Positions 25,713 to 33,824 of a DNA stretch of 64,000 nucleotides are shown here, piece by piece (within the stretch, counting starts at the first letter, position 1; each line of letters starts with the position of its first letter). Source of the DNA: Clostridium sp. UBA699 (GTDB taxonomy: Bacteria; Bacillota; Clostridia; Clostridiales; Clostridiaceae). Made by a program: the position numbers and the translations under genes. The stretch lies in NCBI GenBank assembly GCA_002298915.1, contig DBML01000008.1:141888-205887 (forward strand), read 5' to 3'. The notes beneath the pieces are model-generated. The model searched no databases. It was not told the origin of the DNA and saw only the letters and a list, made by a program, of their open reading frames with translations.

Positions 25713-26741
25713 TCAATCCCTGTTTTTGAAAAATCCGCATTTCAAGGCCAGAAGCACAAGAAAGACCATTATAAGCGCAAGTATGAAATATGCTCTCTGG
25801 TTGCTTATCTGCATGGCAATGATTGCAATGCTCCCGAGTATCGCGCTGATCAGGTACATAATCAGCACCACCTGGCGCTGGGTAAGCCCCATGTCCATAA
25901 GCCTGTGGTGCAGATGGCCCCTGTCAGCCTGCATGATAGGTTTCCCGTTTATTTTTCTCCTGATCACTGCGAAGAGCGTGTCATATATTGGAATCCCCAG
26001 CGCCAGTATAGGCACGGCAATCGCAAAAGCCGCCGCCGATTTGATGGTCCCTTCTATCGAAATCGCCGCAAGAAGAAAGCCCAGCAGCTGCGCTCCGGTA
26101 TCTCCCATGAATATGCTGGCAGGGTTGAAGTTGTAAGGCAGGAAACCCAGTATCGCCCCGCTCAGTATAGCGGTAAGGACCGCCGCGTCAGCCCTGTTGT
26201 TCAAAATCGCTATGATGAAAATCGTCACGGACGAAATAAGCGCAACACCTGCAGCCAGGCCGTCAAGCCCGTCGATGAGGTTCAACGCATTTGTTATGCC
26301 TATTACCCATATTACCGTAAGCGGAACCGTGAGCCAACCGACGTTCCAGTAGCCGTCCCCGTTTGAGAGAGGGTTTGTGACCGAGCTTATCTCCACTCCG
26401 AAAAAGATCAGCACCACAGCAGCAGCTGCCTGAAAAAGCAGCTTGTATCTGGGCCTGAGCTCGATTGTGTCGTCGACTACGCCTCCTATGACTATGATCG
26501 TGGCACCGATCAGAATGCCAATTTCCTGGGCATTCAGGCTTCCGTCCTTCAGAAGCATCACGAGCACGAAGGAAAGGTAGATGGCCAGCCCTCCAAGCAG
26601 CGGTATGGGCTTCTTATGAATTTTTCTTTTACCCTTGGGCAAATCTATGACTTCCAGCTTCAAGGCAAGCCTTCTCACCAGCGGAGTTGCGGCAGCCGAA
26701 ATGGCCACCGCTATTGCTGCCAGAACAAAAAAAGTGCTCAT
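25713..26741 (-). CDS. tagO: Undecaprenyl-phosphate N-acetylglucosamine 1-phosphate transferase
   Basis: Polytopic membrane enzyme of the MraY/WecA/TagO family, 342 aa and about ten helices. It transfers GlcNAc-1-P to undecaprenyl phosphate, the first step of wall-linked polymers. Motifs: PKGKRKIHKKPIPLLGG, VVDDTIELRPRYKLLFQ, NALNLIDGLDGLAAG, NFNPASIFMGDTGAQLLG, and DRGHLHHRLMDMGLTQRQ. It precedes wecB. Confidence 0.95.
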   Translation of the reverse strand: MSTFFVLAAIAVAISAAATPLVRRLALKLEVIDLPKGKRKIHKKPIPLLGGLAIYLSFVLVMLLKDGSLNAQEIGILIGATIIVIGGVVDDTIELRPRYKLLFQAAAAVVLIFFGVEISSVTNPLSNGDGYWNVGWLTVPLTVIWVIGITNALNLIDGLDGLAAGVALISSVTIFIIAILNNRADAAVLTAILSGAILGFLPYNFNPASIFMGDTGAQLLGFLLAAISIEGTIKSAAAFAIAVPILALGIPIYDTLFAVIRRKINGKPIMQADRGHLHHRLMDMGLTQRQVVLIMYLISAILGSIAIIAMQISNQRAYFILALIMVFLVLLALKCGFFKNRD

Positions 26742-26746
26742 ACCGT

Positions 26747-27238
26747 CTAGTACCCCAATTCCCCACTCAGCGAATCGTCCTCATCAATCCACACGCTAAC
26801 TGGTATCTCTGTGTATTCTGTTTCGGATTCCCGTATTACAACGCGCTCTATTCCCGCATTTATTATCATTCTTTTGCACATCGCGCAAGGCCTTGCTTTC
26901 TCGACAATTCCGTTTGTCCTGGCATCCCTGCCCACAAGGTAAAGGGTGGAGTTCAGCATGTCCCTCCTGGAGGCGCTTATGATCGCGTTGGCTTCGCTGT
27001 GAACGGACCTGCATAGTTCATAATGCGTCCCCCTCGGAACGTTCATCACGTCCCTCTGGCACCTCCCGAGATCGCTGCAGTTTTTCCTGCCCCTAGGAGC
27101 TCCGGTATAGCCCGAGGAGATTATCTCATCGTTCTTCACTATGATCGCCCCGTAGTTGCGCCTAAGGCACGTGCCCCTTATGAGCACGGTGTCTGCTATG
27201 TCAAGGTAGTAGTTGTTCTTGTCTTTTCTGCTGTTCAT
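26747..27238 (-). CDS. comEB: Deoxycytidylate deaminase (ComEB-like)
   Basis: Zinc-dependent dCMP deaminase, 163 aa, converts dCMP to dUMP for thymidylate supply. The zinc site HSEANAI and ARPCAMCKRMIINAGI are intact, as is the N-terminal RGTCLRRNYGAIIVKND. Its start overlaps the upp stop by one base (TAATG), so these two pyrimidine genes are coupled. Confidence 0.94.
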   Translation of the reverse strand: MNSRKDKNNYYLDIADTVLIRGTCLRRNYGAIIVKNDEIISSGYTGAPRGRKNCSDLGRCQRDVMNVPRGTHYELCRSVHSEANAIISASRRDMLNSTLYLVGRDARTNGIVEKARPCAMCKRMIINAGIERVVIRESETEYTEIPVSVWIDEDDSLSGELGY

Positions 27239-27867
27239 TACTTTGTTCCGTAGAGCCTGTCTCCAGCATCTCCGAGCCCAGGAACTATATATCCGTGTTC
27301 GTTAAGCCTTTCGTCTATAGAAGCTACGTAGATGTCGACATCAGGATGCGCATCCATGACCTTTTTGATTCCTTCAGGAGCCGCGATGAGGCACATGAGC
27401 TTCATGTTCTTAGCACCCTTTGCCTTGAGCATAGTCAGTGCATCCGCAGCAGAGCCTCCGGTGGCCAGCATAGGGTCCGTAACTATTATATCCCTTTCGT
27501 GGATGTCAACAGGCAGCTTGCAGAAGTATTCAACAGGCTGTAGTGTCTCCTCATCCCTGTAGAGCCCTATATGCCCAACCTTTGCAGCCGGGATAAGCGT
27601 AAGAACACCGTCTACCATGCCTAATCCCGCCCTCAGTATAGGAACTACCGCCAGCTTTTTGCCCGACAGCGTCTTGCACTTTGTCCAGCAGATAGGTGTT
27701 TCGATGTCCACCTCTTCAAGCTGCAGGTCCCTTGTAACCTCGTATGCGATAAGCATCGACACTTCGTGTACCAGTTCCCTGAATTCCTTTGCGCCTGTGT
27801 TTTTGTCCCTTATGTATGCAAGCTTGTGCAATACCAGCGGATGTTTGATTTCTGTTACTTTGCTCAT
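27238..27867 (-). CDS. upp: Uracil phosphoribosyltransferase
   Basis: Pyrimidine salvage enzyme, uracil + PRPP to UMP; 209 aa. It has the family opening IKHPLVLHKLAYIRDKNTGAKEFREL, the flexible loop PILRAGLGMVDGVL, and the PRPP motif IIVTDPMLATGGSAADAL. One-base TAATG overlaps link it to rpiB upstream and comEB downstream. Confidence 0.98.
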   Translation of the reverse strand: MSKVTEIKHPLVLHKLAYIRDKNTGAKEFRELVHEVSMLIAYEVTRDLQLEEVDIETPICWTKCKTLSGKKLAVVPILRAGLGMVDGVLTLIPAAKVGHIGLYRDEETLQPVEYFCKLPVDIHERDIIVTDPMLATGGSAADALTMLKAKGAKNMKLMCLIAAPEGIKKVMDAHPDVDIYVASIDERLNEHGYIVPGLGDAGDRLYGTK

Positions 27868-28778
27868 TAGTTTTCCCCCTCAATCTGTGTTATCTTGTCG
27901 ATCCTGTTCTGGTGCCTGCCGCCCTGATACTGCGCGGCAAGAAACGCGTCGACTATTTCCATGGCGAGGCCTGAGCCCGTAACCCTGGAACCGAGCGCTA
28001 TTATGTTGGCATCGTTGTGTTCCCTGCAGGAATGAGCACTGAAAGTGTCTCCGCAAAGAGCGCATCTGATCCCGTTGACCTTGTTTGCGGCAATGCTTAT
28101 TCCTATCCCTGTGCCGCATACCAGTATCCCGAAATCTGCCTTTCCCTCTGAAACCTCGTATGCGACAGCCTTTGCATAATCCGGGTAGTCAACCGACTCC
28201 TCCACAAATGTGCCGAAGTCCTTCAGCTCGTAGTCTCCTCCCTCAAGATGTTTGATTATTTCATTTTTCAGCTGGAACCCAGCGTGGTCGCTTCCTATCG
28301 CTATTTTCACGACAATCCCTCCATTACCTTTATTTGATTCTATTTTAAGCTTTTCCAGTATGCTGCCTATGCATCGCCTGAGCTGAACGTAGGTGTTCTT
28401 GTAGGTGGACATGTCCCCTCCGTAGGGATCGGATATCTCCCCCTGAATCTCGGCATATTCATTGATCGTGAATATCTTTCCCGCAAACTCGGGGAAGCTC
28501 CCAACCAGCAGCCCCTTTATACCCTGCGTCATCGCTAAGACGAAATCAGCCTCTTCGAGATGGGCGCGCGTAAGCTGCACGGCATCCCTTCCCGCGATGT
28601 TAACGTCTATTTCATTCATCAGAGTCATCACGGTGTTCAAGGATGCTTTGCTGTTCCTTATGGCGTACACTCCGCAGGACCCTGCCTCCAAACCCTCTAT
28701 TCTGCATTCGTGGTTGAAAATGGCCTCAGCCATGCAGCTTCTGCAGGTGTTGCCCGTGCATACAAATAGTATTTTCAT
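27867..28778 (-). CDS. rpiB: In-frame YwlE-type phosphatase plus ribose-5-phosphate isomerase B
   Basis: One open frame of 303 aa covers two enzymes. Residues 1-150 are a low-molecular-weight phosphatase of the YwlE (protein arginine phosphatase) type, with the P-loop CTGNTCRSCMAE and the acid segment SDPYGG. Residues 157-303 are RpiB (KIAIGSDHAGFQLKNEI, CGTGIGISIAANKVNGIRCALC, ALGSRVTG). There is no stop between them. A GGAGGG (28317-28322) and GTG (28308-28310) mark a likely internal start for free RpiB (147 aa). The same gene order is separate in Bacillus. Confidence 0.9.
   Translation of the reverse strand: MKILFVCTGNTCRSCMAEAIFNHECRIEGLEAGSCGVYAIRNSKASLNTVMTLMNEIDVNIAGRDAVQLTRAHLEEADFVLAMTQGIKGLLVGSFPEFAGKIFTINEYAEIQGEISDPYGGDMSTYKNTYVQLRRCIGSILEKLKIESNKGNGGIVVKIAIGSDHAGFQLKNEIIKHLEGGDYELKDFGTFVEESVDYPDYAKAVAYEVSEGKADFGILVCGTGIGISIAANKVNGIRCALCGDTFSAHSCREHNDANIIALGSRVTGSGLAMEIVDAFLAAQYQGGRHQNRIDKITQIEGEN
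28308..28322 (-). promoter_or_regulatory. Internal ribosome site and GTG start for RpiB
   Basis: GGAGGG, 6-nt spacer, GTG on the minus strand inside the fused frame, at exactly the position where stand-alone RpiB proteins begin (VKIAIGSDHAG). Confidence 0.6.
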
Positions 28779-28797
28779 ACATTCCCCCCAAAGTCAT

Positions 28798-29856
28798 CTA
28801 GGCTTTAATAATATCGAAGCCTGCAGCCTTTTTCAGCCTGTTCATGACCGCAATGCCTTTTCCGGTCTCCTCGAAGGACTCGGAAAGGATGAGGCTTACG
28901 CCCTCGCTGTCGAAGCTCCTGAGCGTCTCGAAAAGGTTCCTGGTTACGCTGTCCATATCCCTTCTGCTGCCAAGCGAGACAACAACTCCGCCCCTGTACC
29001 TGTCTTTCGTTTCGTCGGTGGCTATAATGCCCACTTTTTTGCCTTCATTTATATAATTTTGCACCATTTCATTGATTAATGCAATAACTTTTTCCGGCTC
29101 GCCCTGCACTATCCTGACCGGCGCTTTTGGCGCGTAATGCCTGTACTTCATGCCGGGCGCCTTCGGCCTGAAATCCGCTTCCGGCTTCTTTAGGATGGAC
29201 GGGTCTATGTATATGTTCTCGTCCACTGTCCTGAACATTTCAAGCGTTATTCCGCCCGGCCTGAGTATGCACGGCGGATACTCGGTAACATCTATCACGC
29301 TTGATTCGACGCCCACCTCGCACTTTTCCCCTCCGATTATCATGTCGACCTTGCCAGACAGGTCCTCTATGCAGCTGTCCACCTCGGTCGGGCTCGGCCT
29401 GCCGGAGATGTTGGCCGAAGGAGCAGCTACAGGTACCCCCGCCGCCTTGATGAGGGCTCTTGCAATCGGGTTTGAAGGCATCCTTATGCCCACCGAATCG
29501 AGCCCTGCGCTGGTCTCGTCCGGGATGACCGCCGATCTTTTAAAAATTATGGTCATCGGGCCCGGCCAGAACCTGTCCATCAGCTTCCTCGCTATGGCCG
29601 GAACCTCCGCCACAAGGGGCTCAAGCTCGTCGAAATCACATATATGCACTATCAGCGGGTTGTCCTGGGGCCTTCCTTTGGCCTCGAAGATCTTTCTGAC
29701 TGCGGTTCCGTCCAGCGCGTTAGCGCCAAGGCCGTAGACGGTCTCTGTCGGGAAAGCAACAAGGCCTCCCTCCCTCAAGATTGCGCCGGCCGCTTCAATG
29801 ATCTCCTGATCTATGTTTTTCTCATCCAAATACGATACCTTTGTCTCCAACTCCAA
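28798..29856 (-). CDS. ywlC: L-threonylcarbamoyladenylate synthase (Sua5/YwlC type)
   Basis: First enzyme of the t6A37 tRNA modification; 352 aa. The N-terminal YrdC domain has LREGGLVAFPTETVYGLGANA and SANISGRPSPTEV; the C-terminal Sua5 domain begins near APGMKYRHYAPKAPV. It lies upstream of ywlE/rpiB, as in Bacillus, and 10 bp after a small membrane-protein gene. Confidence 0.96.
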   Translation of the reverse strand: MELETKVSYLDEKNIDQEIIEAAGAILREGGLVAFPTETVYGLGANALDGTAVRKIFEAKGRPQDNPLIVHICDFDELEPLVAEVPAIARKLMDRFWPGPMTIIFKRSAVIPDETSAGLDSVGIRMPSNPIARALIKAAGVPVAAPSANISGRPSPTEVDSCIEDLSGKVDMIIGGEKCEVGVESSVIDVTEYPPCILRPGGITLEMFRTVDENIYIDPSILKKPEADFRPKAPGMKYRHYAPKAPVRIVQGEPEKVIALINEMVQNYINEGKKVGIIATDETKDRYRGGVVVSLGSRRDMDSVTRNLFETLRSFDSEGVSLILSESFEETGKGIAVMNRLKKAAGFDIIKA

Positions 29857-29866
29857 TCCCTCCCTT

Positions 29867-30442
29867 TCAAGAATTGAGATTCGCTCTGTAGTACTTAATA
29901 GTTTCTATGGCTTTTTCTGAGTACGCTGCCTTGACGCAGCTTTTGAACACAGCGTCAAGGAGCCTGTACTTCCTCAGCCCTCCGGATTCGACAGCTATGT
30001 AAAACTGTTCCTGGCCGATGTCCCGGAGCGCGTATTTCTCCCGGAACGACTGGTCGACAGCCTTGAGCTTCTTGTTCCTGAATTTGGAGTCCGAAACGAG
30101 GATTATCCTGAAATCCTGGAAGCCCTTCACTTTTTCAACGCCAGCCTCAACGTCCACATATTTTATCCTGTCGCAGTTTATGCTTTCCGTCCTTCCAAGC
30201 AGACCGCGCCTAAGCCTGATCCACCCCATGCTGTAGTCGAAATCCAGGTTTTCGCGGTTTGCGCGCATGCATACCGAAACCGCCACGAGAGCCTCTATCA
30301 CCACAAGGAACGCTATGTAGAACTTCTCCGTCCTTCCGTAGAATATCATTGAGGCGGGGAGGGCAAAAAAAACAAAGCACATTGAGAGCAGAAATCTTTT
30401 ATAAGACTTTCGTTGCTTTCTGATGGCTTTGTTTATATTCAT
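29867..30442 (-). CDS. Hypothetical membrane protein
   Basis: 191 aa, not recognised. A basic N-terminus (NINKAIRKQRKSYKRF) leads into two adjacent membrane segments (LLSMCFVFFALPASMIFYG and FYIAFLVVIEALVAVSVCM). The rest is a soluble, basic domain with DFDYSMGWIRLRRGLLGRTESINCD, the layout of small PH-like (bPH) membrane proteins. It sits between prfA and ywlC, 9 bp from each, so it is cotranscribed with translation-related genes. Confidence 0.7.
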   Translation of the reverse strand: MNINKAIRKQRKSYKRFLLSMCFVFFALPASMIFYGRTEKFYIAFLVVIEALVAVSVCMRANRENLDFDYSMGWIRLRRGLLGRTESINCDRIKYVDVEAGVEKVKGFQDFRIILVSDSKFRNKKLKAVDQSFREKYALRDIGQEQFYIAVESGGLRKYRLLDAVFKSCVKAAYSEKAIETIKYYRANLNS

Positions 30443-30451
30443 ATACTATCT

Positions 30452-31528
30452 CTACTCCTCACTGCCCATTGCTTTCATTTTTTCAGCCTGATCAGCGGTG
30501 ATCAGAGCATCTATAATTTCATCAATATCGCCGTCAAGGAAAGACTCAAGCCTGTATAATGTAAGCCCTATCCTGTGGTCGGAAACCCTTCCCTGAGGAT
30601 AATTGTATGTTCTGATTCTTTCGCTTCTGTCGCCGGTTCCAACCTGGCTCTTCCTGTCTTCAGCTATGCCTGCGCTTCTCTCCGCCTGCGCGATGTCGTA
30701 CAGCCTTGACTTGAGAACCTTCATTGCCTTTTCTTTGTTTTTCAGCTGCGACTTTTCATCCTGGCATGATACCGCAAGCCCTGACGGCAGATGCGTTATC
30801 CTTACAGCCGAGTCAGTGGTGTTGACGCACTGTCCGCCGTGTCCGGATGCCCTGAAAACGTCTATCCTCAGATCGTTGGGATTTATGACAAGCTCAACGT
30901 CGTCGACTTCAGGAAGAACGGCCACAGTAGCTGTGGAGGTGTGTATCCTTCCGCTCGATTCGGTGTCAGGCACCCTCTGGACCCTGTGAACCCCGCTCTC
31001 GTATTTGAGCTTGCTGTAGGCTCCGGCCCCTTTAAGCATGAACACGACTTCCTTCATGCCGCCGATGTCAGTCTCGTTGATGCTCATGATCTCTGTTTTC
31101 CAGCCTTTTCGCTCGGCATATCTGGTATACATCCTGAAGAGGTTTGAAGCAAACAGCGCAGCTTCTTCTCCGCCTGCCCCTCCTCTTATTTCTATGAAGA
31201 CATTTCGCTCGTCGTTCGGGTCTTTAGGAAGAAGCAGTATCCTGAGCTCCTGGTATGTCCTTTCAAGGGTCTCGTTAAGCTCCTTTATCTCCTCCTGGAT
31301 CATTTCCCTCATGTCCCTGTCGGATTCTTCGGCCAGCATCTCCTTAGCGTTCTTCAGTTCCTCTTCGGCTTTCCTGTATTCCTTGTATTTAGTCACAAGG
31401 ATCTCAAGCTCAGCGTGCTCCTTGCACAGCTTCTGCCATTCCTTCTGGTTTGCCATCACGCTCGGGTCGCTTATCTTCAGCGAGAGCTCTTCGTATTTAT
31501 TTTCTATAAAATCAAGTCTTTGTAACAT
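30452..31528 (-). CDS. prfA: Peptide chain release factor 1
   Basis: Recognises UAA/UAG and releases the peptide; 358 aa. The GGQ loop appears as ASGHGGQCVNTTDSAVR and the RF1-specific anticodon-like region includes VPDTESSGRIHTSTATVAVLPE. It follows prmC, whose product methylates the GGQ glutamine. RF1 does not read UGA, relevant because UGA also encodes selenocysteine in this genome. Confidence 0.98.
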   Translation of the reverse strand: MLQRLDFIENKYEELSLKISDPSVMANQKEWQKLCKEHAELEILVTKYKEYRKAEEELKNAKEMLAEESDRDMREMIQEEIKELNETLERTYQELRILLLPKDPNDERNVFIEIRGGAGGEEAALFASNLFRMYTRYAERKGWKTEIMSINETDIGGMKEVVFMLKGAGAYSKLKYESGVHRVQRVPDTESSGRIHTSTATVAVLPEVDDVELVINPNDLRIDVFRASGHGGQCVNTTDSAVRITHLPSGLAVSCQDEKSQLKNKEKAMKVLKSRLYDIAQAERSAGIAEDRKSQVGTGDRSERIRTYNYPQGRVSDHRIGLTLYRLESFLDGDIDEIIDALITADQAEKMKAMGSEE

Positions 31529-31596
31529 TATTTAACCACTCCGTATATATATTTTCACAAGTAATTATTATACCACAATCACAGGCATCCATACAA

Positions 31597-32460
31597 CTAT
31601 ATTATAAACCCCAGCACAACCCTGTCGTTTCCGCCAAGGTCCCTGTACGCTTCGATGTCCCGGAAACCCTTCTCTGCCATTATTCCTATGACATCTTCCC
31701 TCTGGTCATGTCCGATTTCGAACGCAAGCAGCCCGCCTTGCTTAAGCAGCAGAAGGCTCTGCTCGGTAATTTTCCTGTAGAAATCCAGTCCGTCCTCGCC
31801 TCCGCTGAGAGCAATCAAAGGCTCGAAGTCCCTCACATCCTCCATCAGGCCGCCTATCTCGGCCGACCTTATGTAAGGCGGGTTCGACACTATGACATCA
31901 AACTTTAGTTTCTTATCTGCGGGGTATTCCAGCAGGTCGCTGAAAGCTACCTCCACCCGGTCTGCGACGCCGAGGGCGGCCGCATTCTCTCTGGCAGTCT
32001 CGATGGCTGTGTCCGAAATGTCCAGGCAGAGCACCCGGGTTCCCGGGCACTCCTTAGCCAAGGTTATCCCTATTATCCCGCTTCCTGTGCACACGTCGCA
32101 TATGCTTCGGTAGCCGCGCTCCCTTACAAGGGAGATTACGGACTCGACCAGTATCTCGGTGTCAGGGCGAGGTATGAGCACCCCTTCCTTGACCATGAAC
32201 ATGTGCCCCATGAACTCGCACTCGCCGAGTATGTATTTTACCGGCATTTTCCTTTCCCTGAGCTCGAGGAGCCTCATGAATTCCTCAGCCGCTTCCGCCT
32301 CAACAGTGAGCTCCCTGTGGGTTAGTATGAATATCCTGTCCCTGTCCAGCGCTTTTGAAAGCAGAATCTGCGAATCTATCTGGTAGCTCTCTATGCCCGC
32401 TTTTTTCAACCTTTCGTAGCCCGCCGCCAGGAGGGACTTTATAGTGCTGCTACTGTGCAT
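31597..32460 (-). CDS. prmC: Release factor glutamine methyltransferase PrmC
   Basis: Methylates the GGQ glutamine of release factors using SAM; 287 aa. It has the SAM motif ICDVCTGSGIIGITLA and the catalytic VIVSNPPYIRS. The start at 32460 has GAGG at 7 nt; a further in-frame ATG six codons upstream lacks one. The start overlaps the upstream DUF1385 gene by 11 bp. Its target gene prfA is next. Confidence 0.96.
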   Translation of the reverse strand: MHSSSTIKSLLAAGYERLKKAGIESYQIDSQILLSKALDRDRIFILTHRELTVEAEAAEEFMRLLELRERKMPVKYILGECEFMGHMFMVKEGVLIPRPDTEILVESVISLVRERGYRSICDVCTGSGIIGITLAKECPGTRVLCLDISDTAIETARENAAALGVADRVEVAFSDLLEYPADKKLKFDVIVSNPPYIRSAEIGGLMEDVRDFEPLIALSGGEDGLDFYRKITEQSLLLLKQGGLLAFEIGHDQREDVIGIMAEKGFRDIEAYRDLGGNDRVVLGFII

Positions 32461-33379
32461 TGTATTCCTCACTTCCATCTATCCCTTCTGCAGCCTTCAG
32501 CGCAGCTATGGCGACCTCGATCTGGTCCGGGTCGGGCTCCCTGGTAGTGAGCTCCTGAAGCTTCAGCCCCGGATAAGAGAGCACCCTCGACAGCCCGCTG
32601 TCACTTCTGCCCATCCACCTTATTATCTCGTAAGTAACTCCGGAGACCACAGGCAGGAGTACGACCCTTGAAACTATCCTTTCGCCAAGGGTTTCCCAGC
32701 CTGTGAGAGAGAAAACCAATATGCTGACTATCATCACCAGGAACATGAAGTTCGTTCCGCACCTCGGGTGCAGCCTGCCAAACTTCACGGCATTTTCAGC
32801 GGTAAGCGGCATGTCGTTCTCGTAGCAGAAAATCGCCTTGTGCTCAGCGCCGTGGTACTGGAACACCCTGTGAGTATCCTCCATCCTGCCTATGAGGTAT
32901 ACGTACAGCAGGAACACGCCGACCCGTATGACCCCTTCGAATATGTTGAGGACGAAAGGATCCTTAATGCCGGCGAACACGAATATGTTTGCGGCAAAGG
33001 TCGGCAGGACGAAAAAAAGCCCCACAGCCGCCGCCAAAGCTACGATAAGCGTTATCGCGTTCGAAACCTGCCCGCTCTTTTCCTTGAACACGCTCTTGAA
33101 CCACGCGTCAAAACGGGATTCCTCAACGTCTTCTTCGATATACTCGGCCGATTTGTTCAGGGCGTTCATACCGATAACAAGCGATTCGACAAGCGATACG
33201 AACCCCCTTACAACCGGCAGCCCGAGAAACTTATTCCTTTTTGTGAAGGGCGTGAACCCTTCAACGCTGACGTCTATGCTGCCGTCGCTCTTCCTGACAG
33301 CCGTCGCGATGCTGGAAGACCCCCTCATCATGACTCCTTCTATAACAGCCTGTCCCCCGACAGATACCTTTCTCGCCAT
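32450..33379 (-). CDS. DUF1385 family membrane protein
   Basis: 309 aa. The DUF1385 hallmark is complete: VGGQAVIEGVMMRG at the N-terminus, GLPVVRGFVSLVESL, then FQYHGAEHKAIFCYEN and GRLHPRCGTNFMF. There are four or more membrane segments (ALAAAVGLFFVLPTFAANIFVF and others). Function is not established. Location between rpmE and prmC is common in Clostridia. Confidence 0.9.
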   Translation of the reverse strand: MARKVSVGGQAVIEGVMMRGSSSIATAVRKSDGSIDVSVEGFTPFTKRNKFLGLPVVRGFVSLVESLVIGMNALNKSAEYIEEDVEESRFDAWFKSVFKEKSGQVSNAITLIVALAAAVGLFFVLPTFAANIFVFAGIKDPFVLNIFEGVIRVGVFLLYVYLIGRMEDTHRVFQYHGAEHKAIFCYENDMPLTAENAVKFGRLHPRCGTNFMFLVMIVSILVFSLTGWETLGERIVSRVVLLPVVSGVTYEIIRWMGRSDSGLSRVLSYPGLKLQELTTREPDPDQIEVAIAALKAAEGIDGSEEYNAQ

Positions 33380-33468
33380 TGCTACACCTCAATCCTTCAT
33401 ACTGTGCTGTGCACGATATCTTAATTTTACCATTTCCATTCAATATTATAAAGTAAACATTATATTAA

Positions 33469-33497
33469 TTGACTTGCATCTTCCTCCGTGCTATAAT
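33469..33497 (+). promoter_or_regulatory. Sigma-A promoter of rpmE
   Basis: TTGACT (33469-33474), 17 bp, TATAAT (33492-33497). The short leader contains the hairpin GCAGAT-TTCTC-ATCTGC before the GAAAGAGGTG ribosome site, which might be an L31 autoregulatory leader. Confidence 0.85.
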
Positions 33498-33549
33498 TTA
33501 GTGGTTAAAAGCAGATTTCTCATCTGCAAGCTTGAAAGAGGTGAAAAAT

Positions 33550-33762
33550 ATGAGAGAAGGCATACATCCAGAATACTATCATGAAGCGGTAGTAAAGTGC
33601 GCATGTGGAGAAACTTTCACAACTGGTTCAACAAAACCTGAGCTGAAAGTAGAAATATGTTCGAAGTGCCACCCGTTCTTCACTGGTAAACAGAAGATCG
33701 TAGACGTAGGCGGAAGAGTTGAAAAGTTCATGAAGAAGTTCAACATCGGAAACGAAGAATAA
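33550..33762 (+). CDS. rpmE: Ribosomal protein L31
   Basis: Large-subunit protein, 70 aa, zinc-binding type: the cysteines are C16 and C18 (KCACGE) and ICSKCHPFF. It begins MREGIHPEYYHEAVVKC, the conserved L31 start; an upstream in-frame ATG is rejected because the ribosome site GAGGTG lies between the two. One of only three plus-strand genes, convergent with rho. Confidence 0.98.
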   Translation: MREGIHPEYYHEAVVKCACGETFTTGSTKPELKVEICSKCHPFFTGKQKIVDVGGRVEKFMKKFNIGNEE

Positions 33763-33782
33763 TATTTATCTGCGCAGGAAAA

Positions 33783-33820
33783 AGAGCTGTCTCAACCGAG
33801 GCAGCTCTGTTCTTTTTTTG
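33783..33820. terminator. Bidirectional terminator between rpmE and rho
   Basis: AGAGCTGTCTC (33783-33793) and GAGGCAGCTCT (33798-33808), with a T-run on both sides (TTCTTTTTTT on plus; TTTTTCC on minus). Confidence 0.88.
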
Positions 33821-33824
33821 TTTT

